Shown piece by piece: positions 57,388 through 64,000 of a stretch of DNA of 64,000 nt. This DNA comes from Acheta domesticus (Eukaryota > Arthropoda > Insecta > Orthoptera > Gryllidae), in assembly GCA_031308135.1 (NCBI GenBank), contig JAHLJT010003656.1:55650156-55714155 (forward strand), written 5' to 3'. The notes beneath the pieces are model-generated. The model was not told the origin of the DNA, made no database searches, and was given only the letters and a program-made list of their open reading frames with translations. Position 1 is the stretch's first letter. Each line of letters starts with the position of its first letter. The translations under genes were made by a program, and so were the position numbers.

Positions 57388-57690
57388 GTGTAGACAATTC
57401 CTGATCTGGGTAGAGCATAAAATTGCAATTCAAAACGGACTTTTCTAAACAAGGTTTCAAGTCGTAATTAAAATGTAAGGGCGACAAGTCTTAATTTCCA
57501 TCAAACTTTCTCAATATAGCGCTGCTCCCAAACAATACTCTTCCCATGTATCAAACGACTGCGATCGCGTGAATCATACCGCTCAACACGTGTCGCAATC
57601 AGAGAACGGTACAAAAAAGTGTGTCATCCGTCAAAGACGTAGCAGCACGTTCGGATAGCACGAATCCGAATTTCAAGGCCTAGCAACCCC
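57388..57690. other. AT-rich sequence, no gene seen
   Basis: No gene or element recognised. Confidence 0.35.
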
Positions 57691-57898
57691 CTCCACAAGT
57701 CATTTCCTCCTGTAGGGTCGCCTTGTGCGTGACGCGGGGAGGCGTCGGGTCGCGGGGGTGGCGAGGCGAGCCACGCGGGTCGCAGACGGCGGCGCGGTGG
57801 CGTGGCATGATGCGGTTCCGGGAAGGAGAGCGGGCCTGTGGCGCTGACCGCGTATGGCGGCGGCGGCGGCGACTTTCCAGCCCCCCAGCTGGCCAGCT

Positions 57899-57935
<37 letters not shown>

Positions 57936-58121
57936 GGCTGCCGCACGCGTCCCGCGGCCTGCGGGCTCCACTTACGCGAGTATTGACGAAAGAAAGTGTC
58001 AGCGCCCTCGGCGCGCTGAAAGCAACGCTTCCCGCAACCATCTGCGCGAGTTGCGACACGCGGGTGGCAGGGTCGGGTCGCGCAGGCACGGGTTCTGGCC
58101 GGTAGGTGCAGCGCGCGGACC
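57691..58121. other. CpG island with (GCC)n
   Basis: CpG-dense, with (GCC)12-type repeat at about 57900-57937. Poly-Ala, poly-Pro and poly-Arg frames here are artefacts. It abuts a hAT element at 58130. Confidence 0.55.
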
Positions 58122-58129
58122 CCCAGGTG

Positions 58130-58535
58130 CAGAGGCGTATCTACGGTATGGCACACGTGGCACATGATGGGCGCCACTCACAAGGGTTGCTATTTAGAGT
58201 ATAACCCGCTAAAACGAATAACAACCCGAGTGTGATTTCTTCTAACCCTGCCCCTCAAGCCCCTACAGCCACGATGGAATATCACACGGCGTTTCTCATC
58301 TTTCTCCGTTATGCCGCTAGGAGTCGCTTGATCGCAAGCACGGCTTGATACGGACGCGATCCTGCGATATCTGGTGGCACGACTGAGAACATAGCGAAAT
58401 ACCGTGACATATTCCATCCTGAACACGAGCCTTGAGGGGCAAAGTTAGAAAAATTGCAGTATAATTTGAAGTGTATTGACAAGGTCGCAAATTCTATGCT
58501 TGCCATGAGCGTCTGAATACCTAGATACGCCTCTG
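58130..58535. mobile_element. hAT element with a nested hairpin MITE
   Basis: Perfect 14-bp terminal inverted repeats CAGAGGCGTATCTA at 58130-58143 and its reverse complement at 58522-58535. The flanking 8-mers cccaggtg (58122-58129) and accaggtg (58536-58543) match at 7 of 8 positions. The family B MITE at about 58226-58464 sits inside, so the original hAT unit was only about 165-170 bp. No coding capacity. Confidence 0.85.
58226..58464 (+). mobile_element. Hairpin MITE, family B (nested, decayed left end)
   Basis: The right end is TATACTGCAATTTTTCTAAC (reverse complement); the left end has drifted to gagtgtgatttcttctaacc. The internal landmarks ggaatatcacacggcg and cgtgacatattcc are intact. 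Inserted within the hAT element 58130-58535, so it is the younger of the two. Confidence 0.88.
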
Positions 58536-58543
58536 ACCAGGTG

Positions 58544-59565
58544 TACCCTTAACGACAGATGGACTTGTTAAGAGGTCGGAGATGGCGCGGGCAGTATCCA
58601 AAGCCAGTCTACAGAACATCATCATTCCGAACATCATTACTGATGTTGAGAAAGAACGCATTTCAAGTTATCAAGATACTTGCTCAGTGTACTCGAGTGT
58701 CGTCTCATTAGCTAACATTAGCGTTTTAGGAGACCTAACTAATCGCACCATATGCTTGCTTATGTTACGTTTGAAATGATTCTCGTTGCAGTATTATAAA
58801 AGAAGCCATTCGCTCACTTTTTCCAATAATACCAATATCAGAGTTTATCAGAGTTTACGCCACTTCCTTTCATTCGGGTCCGAATCAAGGATAGTCTTAT
58901 TTGCGATTGTATTTGGTGTAGTACACCACATTGGTCCGCACAGATATACAATTGCTTCTTGCATGATTTGCAAAGAACTCGTTGCGTAACTGCGAAGCTT
59001 CGAACAAACTATTGCAGTCTGTCCCCTGATTTCCTCATTGATCCCAATCTGGTCGAGAATTTCACCACGGAAAAGTAGAGGCTGTCAATCTAGGTTGTTT
59101 TCACAGCACGGTAGCATTTTGTTCAGTCGACTTTGGCGGTCTGATTTCCTCTTTCACTCATTTGAACCAATGCAATACAAATTTAAATGAACTGATATTA
59201 GTTACGAGACATTTTCGTGTTTTTTTTTTCTGTGCCGAGTGGGGATCTAGTGCAGACGAGTCATAAGCCATGTCTCCAGAAAGGGGGTTAACTTTTGTAT
59301 TGAAGAGTCTTCTAGAAGACTGGATTGAGGAAAAGGAGTACGGCAATGAGGGTAGTGAGTAATTAAGTATCAGTTTTCGCTGACGGCTAACAAGGAAAAC
59401 ATGAACCGTGAGACAGACGTCGAAATCCTCTCTGATGAATAATACTTATCTTTCCGGAATCATATATCACCTGTCTAGCTGACTGCAATACTGTTTCTCA
59501 GGATTCGTTTGAATCAGGTTTACCGTCTGATAAACTTTTAACACAAACTAAGTAAAGTGTTCATG
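58544..59565. other. AT-rich sequence, no gene confirmed
   Basis: An acceptor-like gattctcgttgcag at about 58791 precedes a plus-strand frame open to 58989, without a recognisable domain. Otherwise nothing. Confidence 0.35.
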
Positions 59566-59570
59566 AAAAC

Positions 59571-59832
59571 AGTCTGATATCCCAGCGATCCAACTCCAAA
59601 CCGACATCTCAGCGATCCAACTCCGAGCCGACATCTCAGCGATCCAACTCCGAGCCGACATCTCAGCGATCCAACTTGAATCCGATATCTTAGTGGACCA
59701 ATCCAATCCGATATCTTAACGACCCAACTCCAACCGGTATCTTAGCGTTACAATTCCAACAGGTATCTTAGCGTTACAAGTCCAACCGATAACTTAGCGT
59801 TACAATTCCAACCGATATCTCAGTGATCCAAC
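59571..59832 (+). repeat. Tandem array of about 27-bp units
   Basis: About ten units of the type ccgacatctcagcgatccaa plus ctccgag. Units 2-4 are nearly identical; to the right the unit drifts to ccgatatcttagcgttacaa plus ttccaa. This is a two-subtype gradient. There are no spacers, so it is not a CRISPR. Non-coding. Confidence 0.92.
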
Positions 59833-60190
59833 TCGGTGTACCGCCTCCTGTTCTCGCCACGCGGAAGGCGCTGCGCAGGCCACGGCCTGCCAGAGGCGTG
59901 TGGGGCGGACCCGCCCTTCTGGGGGCTGCGTTTATTTTCCTCGCGCGAGCGGAGGCGGCGGGGGCGGGGGCGGCGCGGGCGGAAGGGCGTTCGCGCGGGA
60001 GGAGAGGGGAGGGGGAGGGGGCGGGGGTCGCGCACACGTGTGCTCCGCTGCGACGCGACGCCTCAGCTGCCGGCGGCGACGGCGGTGGCTCCGGGAACGG
60101 CGAGCGGTCCACGGGCACCGCGACGCTCGGGACGGTGAAGCCCGCACTGGGGAAGAGGCGGGGAGGAGAAACGCTGGGATACTCCATTCG
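59833..60190. other. CpG island, G-biased
   Basis: CpG-dense, G-rich (ggcgggggcgggggcggcgc near 59957-59977, ggggagggggagggggcggg near 60007). Frames are composition artefacts. Confidence 0.5.
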
Positions 60191-60276
60191 TTGTATTTTG
60201 GATCTAGATCAATAAAAATAAGGACTTGTTGCACGGCGTAGCGTTCCGCCATTGACAGCAATCTTCGGACTACTAT

Positions 60277-60430
60277 TTCCGATTTAAATATAGTGACGTG
60301 TGACAGATCGGCTGAACGCGTGATCCAGTCGGGAGCTTCATTACGTGTTCAATTTCACGTATCGAAGATCCCGATTGGATAACCGCGTCTCAGTGGATGA
60401 TCTATCATAAGTCGCTATATTTAATTTGGC
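60277..60430. mobile_element. Palindromic MITE, family A
   Basis: Ends ttccgatttaaatatagtga and (reverse complement of the right) gccaaattaaatatagcgac. Inner arms contain gtcgggagcttc and gatcccgattggataaccgc. About 154 bp and non-coding. Confidence 0.75.
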
Positions 60431-61825
60431 ACTTTACGCACGTGCAGAACCTTGCGATTGCTAGAAGTCGTTTGCTGCAAGAGGTCCCTATTTACGAAGA
60501 ACGTAGCCGCCATATTTCTGGAAATCCGAAATATCGACTCTTTCTGTGTCATTAGTAAAGACTTTAAAGTTCAGTAAATAATGGGGCAGTTTAGGATTGG
60601 TAAAGGCTGAGCATCCGACACATAGGAGCTGCACAGCATCATAAGAGAATGAAGTTTAAACATGATGTGAAGTGGGCATTTTCATTCCACAGCCTCCCCA
60701 CATAGACGTAATTTGTTAATATAGTAAACGTCAAATAAAATGGACAAAAATGCGATCGGTGACCTCAGTTTCACCAATACAACGCCAATATAAATTCAGT
60801 CATCTTATTTGATAACTACTTTGATGAATTTCACAACGGAAATAAAGATGGTTAGTGTAATCTTGGAATGCTTTGCGCCGAAAAGTTCACGACTGATTAA
60901 CGCCGCATTACAACTGCGTCAGATTCAAATATTTTACATCCTGTATATAAAAACGGATGTTGCAACAGCGCCTACATACAGTTGACGTGGTGTTGAAAGT
61001 GGCCTGTTAGGAAATAGAAAGATGATTCAATGTCTTTTTTTCCTACGTCATTTCCTGCACGTTTTAAAATGGCGATAATACCGAGTTTTCTTCTTCCCTG
61101 TTCTCTCCCGGAATCCCTACGCACAAGAAACTATTCTTCAAAGTGTCAGGCAAATCGAACACCCACCTGCTCTCTGTCCCCATCTCAACGCCTCAAAAAA
61201 AAACAAAAAACCACTCCCTGGCATCTTGCATCCATATGGCGCGTGCGTGATGCAACGCGCTGCACATTTACTGTAATCAGCCACAATAACACCCGGCAGG
61301 TGATAAACCGTCTGAGAACCTCATAACTTATTTTCCTAATAGTGGCTCCGACACTGACTAAGCGGAGATAGTCAAACGACGACGATATAGCGCCACGCGT
61401 CGTCCCTAAGCCATAATGAGTGGGGAATCCTATTAGCGGGTGACATCTGCCCATTTTCCTCGTCGCAACTGACGAAACCCCCGCGCCACGACCCGCCGCC
61501 TTCGCCAACGCACACTGGTCCGAAAGGTGAATATAAAAACGGCAATAATTGAATATTGCGAGAGGGGTTCGAATCATATACTTAAAAGTAATGCCTTACG
61601 TTGAATCACAGAATGAACTACATTACAAAAGATCTTCCGACGGAATTCTTTTCTGCAAGGCCCACATTCACGAACAATTACAGTTTTCTTCTGTAGTGAC
61701 ACAGTTGGAACTTCATACAACTCCTGTTAACAGCTGCCAGCCTACATTTTAAACCAATAATGAACCTCCTTGCCAAATCCTTATTCACAAACTATCGGTA
61801 ATTCACTTTCGGATTAGAAGAAATA
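60431..61825. other. AT-rich sequence, no gene seen
   Basis: The frames at 61030-61326 (+) and 61185-61577 (-) overlap and lack domains. The 61200-61260 region has several A/C-rich runs only. Confidence 0.4.
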
Positions 61826-61826
61826 A

Positions 61827-62006
61827 TTTCTTATTGAAAAGAGGCGTGAATCTGCGGGAATACTAATAATACAGTGCGCCAAGAAACATTCTCCGCACCA
61901 AGCGGAATCAGGTCTTCCAATTAAAACTTGTATTTATGTTGGTAACAACCAGATCACTAGGGAACAAATGAAATGGAGAACACTTCTAGCATCTATTATG
62001 ATTGAG
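61827..62006 (+). CDS. Possible exon ending at a strong donor
   Basis: A plus-strand frame is open from 61827. An acceptor-like gtaacaaccag ends at 61952 and a strong donor gattgag|GTGAGT lies at 62007, giving a possible 54-nt exon 61953-62006 (ITREQMKWRTLLASIMIE) in phase 0 at both ends. The pyrimidine tract is weak. Unspliced, the frame continues to about 62139. No family recognised. Confidence 0.18.
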
Positions 62007-62139
62007 GTGAGTACGCAATGTATATTTTCTTCCGTTACCAACTGCACCTCGTGCTACCAACGTAATTTCAGTTGCAAGCGCTCTCACCGGCAAGGTGCCA
62101 CTGTGGAGACACTTCCCTGGCGCGTTATTAATTTACTAT

Positions 62140-62262
62140 AGTTTATAAATCTAACGGAAATGGATGATTATTACTTCTATTACAATAAGCGCACAATGCT
62201 TGCAAGGAATAAAACGCTATTTTATACTGACAAGCAATAGCAATTATGTTTTCCATTCTCCA
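62140..62262. other. AT-rich sequence, no gene seen
   Basis: No gene or element recognised. Confidence 0.35.
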
Positions 62263-62268
62263 TCTTCC

Positions 62269-62509
62269 TAATTCTGTGGTCACGAGGTAAAAGTTCTTAA
62301 GTCAATTTTTGGCAAAATTGACTGAAACTACAAGTTAAGTATCGATCTTTTATTTTAGTAAAACGACCGAATTCAAACGTTGCCTCCTTAACGAGAAAAA
62401 ACGTCGGGAAATAGCGTTGAGCGTAGGAAAAGGCATTGGCTCAATAATCTAACCCTTGTTTTCTCCGAAGATTTTTGACAAGAACTTTTACTCCGTGACC
62501 ACAAAATTG
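62269..62509 (-). mobile_element. Palindromic MITE, family C, copy 2
   Basis: Ends TAATTCTGTGGTCACGAGGT and (reverse complement of the right) caattttgtggtcacggagt, with ttgactgaaactacaagtta and tttagtaaaacgaccgaatt shared in inverted order with the copy at 34616. Non-coding. Confidence 0.85.
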
Positions 62510-62519
62510 AATCTTGCGT

Positions 62520-62905
62520 TCCGTGTTTGCCCACCGTCTTGTCCCAGTCGGGCCCAGTGTGCGGCGTCGGGCTGCGGGGTCTTCTCGCCTCCGCGTGGCC
62601 ACGCACAAATATGGCAAGAGCTCATTCACGCCCCGCATCGCGCCGAGCCGCGCCGCGCCGCGCCGGCCAGCGACCGCTTTCAACCCGGTTCAGGTTTCCC
62701 GCGCGCCATCTGGACGGCCCCGCGAACCCGCGAGCAGGGGCCCCTGGCCGGCCGGCCGGCCGGCCCGACCTGCGCCGCCTCCACCGCCGCCGCCCCTCCG
62801 CGAGTCAACGGCCGCTATCTCGGCCAGGTGCCCTGTGATAACGCGAAGGTGGCGGTGGAGAGCGCCTGCCGTCGCCCTAGCACCTGACTCCTATCAATCG
62901 TTGTG
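62520..62905. other. CpG island
   Basis: CpG-dense (gccgcgccgcgccgcgccgg near 62647; ggccggccggccggcc near 62748). Several overlapping plus-strand frames of up to 184 codons share no recognisable domain. Confidence 0.5.
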
Positions 62906-64000
62906 TGTTCGGCGCGTAGTCCGCCAACGCGGTCAGATTCGCCCACGAACGTCGAATGCCGCTAGAGAGATTTTGCACAGCGCCAAGCACCGAAGTCAGT
63001 TTGGAACATTACACATGCGCATGAGGATTTGGCCACGCTCAGAGGCTCAAAAGTTCTATACCAGGTAGCCATTCATTTCCTGAAACAAATTTCCCTGACG
63101 TTTTCCGGTTTTCCATAGCCTTTTTTTCTTTTTATTTTTTAATTTTTGATCAGATTTGTAGAGTCGCAATATTAGAAGAAAACATTAAAGAAAGCCTGAT
63201 ACTAATATGTCAGTTCGCTGATTTCGCCGTACGAATTTAAAAAACAACATAGAAATACAGCAATAAATAATGCTGTATTACATTCTTAGGAATAATAACT
63301 TAGTTTAATAACCATCTCAAAATTTTCTCAGACTTCTTAAGTTTCTCTAACGATTCTTCCAAACTCCCTGATTTTTTCGACTTTTCCTGATCATTGAAAT
63401 TTCCTGATTTTTTTCCGTTTTTCAAAATGTGGTAATCCTGTAAACGCTGAGGTGTTTCATTCATACTTTGAAAAAAGTCTAGTATTGGAAGTATCACAAC
63501 CTCCGTATTGTGGAATAGGGAGGTTGTAATATTTTCAATACTTGACATTTCAATACGCGTGAATCCATGTTTTGAAAGACATATATCGGCGATAAAAAAG
63601 TACATTACCGCCATGTAATACCCGACTATACGTCGAATGTCGGTCGTCTCAAAATAGGCTTTCCTTATAGTTTTTCACTTTTTCAAAGAAAGAACTATTG
63701 TCGAAGAGGAAATAATTGGGTATTTTCCTCTCCATTCGATAAGTGGATGGAACACATTTCGAGAAAATGTAAAGAACAAGAGGGGAATACACATTACAAT
63801 TTTGTTTTGAATATTCCGTGCAAAAATAGAGTATTACATACTGGATGTATCAAGCTATATGAATAGTCAAAACCTAGCCAAAATGCTACCTGAAATAAAC
63901 ATTATCATTGTACATTCTATTCTGAGCTGAAGTATCCCCATTTTAAGTGTGAAAATGATCCTTTACAAAAGAACGTACCCCAAGAGATTATTACCAGCAT
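62906..64000. other. AT-rich sequence, no gene seen
   Basis: The Lys/Ser-rich minus-strand frame at 63300-63614 lies in T-rich DNA and has no domain. An imperfect inverted repeat (agtattggaagtatcacaac with gttgtaatattttcaatact) sits at about 63481-63541. Confidence 0.4.

Noticed and set aside
59571..59832. CRISPR-like regular repeat
   Set aside because: The 27-bp units are directly adjacent with no spacers, units drift in sequence, and the context is animal DNA without cas genes.
1..64000. rRNA genes, conserved microRNAs, LINE reverse transcriptases or endogenous viral genes
   Set aside because: I looked for familiar motifs and mature microRNA sequences on both strands and recognised none. 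This is only a reading by eye, and a profile search could still find degraded copies.

Overview
This window looks like nuclear DNA from an animal, most likely an insect with a repeat-rich genome. The evidence is three kinds of element: tRNA-derived SINEs with target-site duplications, many short non-autonomous hAT elements with 8-bp duplications, and palindromic TA-flanked MITEs. There is also a short (CCTAA)n stretch of the insect telomere type, and no prokaryotic gene organisation. The species cannot be fixed from sequence alone.

I recognise no protein-coding gene. The long open frames all lie in G-rich or GC-rich low-complexity DNA and are composition artefacts. A few short open stretches bounded by good splice signals are listed as low-confidence exon candidates. 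The best is a pair of tiny minus-strand exons at 38987-39036 and 39219-39260 whose phases agree. The window is best read as intergenic sequence or the inside of one or more very long introns.

Layout. AT-rich, apparently single-copy DNA is interrupted every 2-5 kb by patches of about 150-900 bp of CpG-rich DNA, many fused to G-rich minisatellites. All the long G-rich or purine-rich blocks (about 0.4, 3.2-3.9, 8.8, 13.4, 21.4, 25.3, 32.5, 35.1, 37.3, 42.5, 43.5, 45.5-46.5, 49.1 and 49.8 kb) carry G on the plus strand. Mobile elements lie between and inside these patches. They are six copies of a hairpin MITE of about 237 bp; a second palindromic family whose 10.1-kb member has the termini of the first; a third palindromic family at 34.6 and 62.3 kb; at least six hAT-type elements, one with a hairpin MITE nested inside; a pogo/Tigger-like relic at 52.5-53.3 kb; and several SINEs.

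The most useful observations are the shared strand polarity of the G-rich blocks, the modular palindromic MITEs, the nested insertion at 58.1-58.5 kb, and two unrelated SINEs that share a 3' tail motif.
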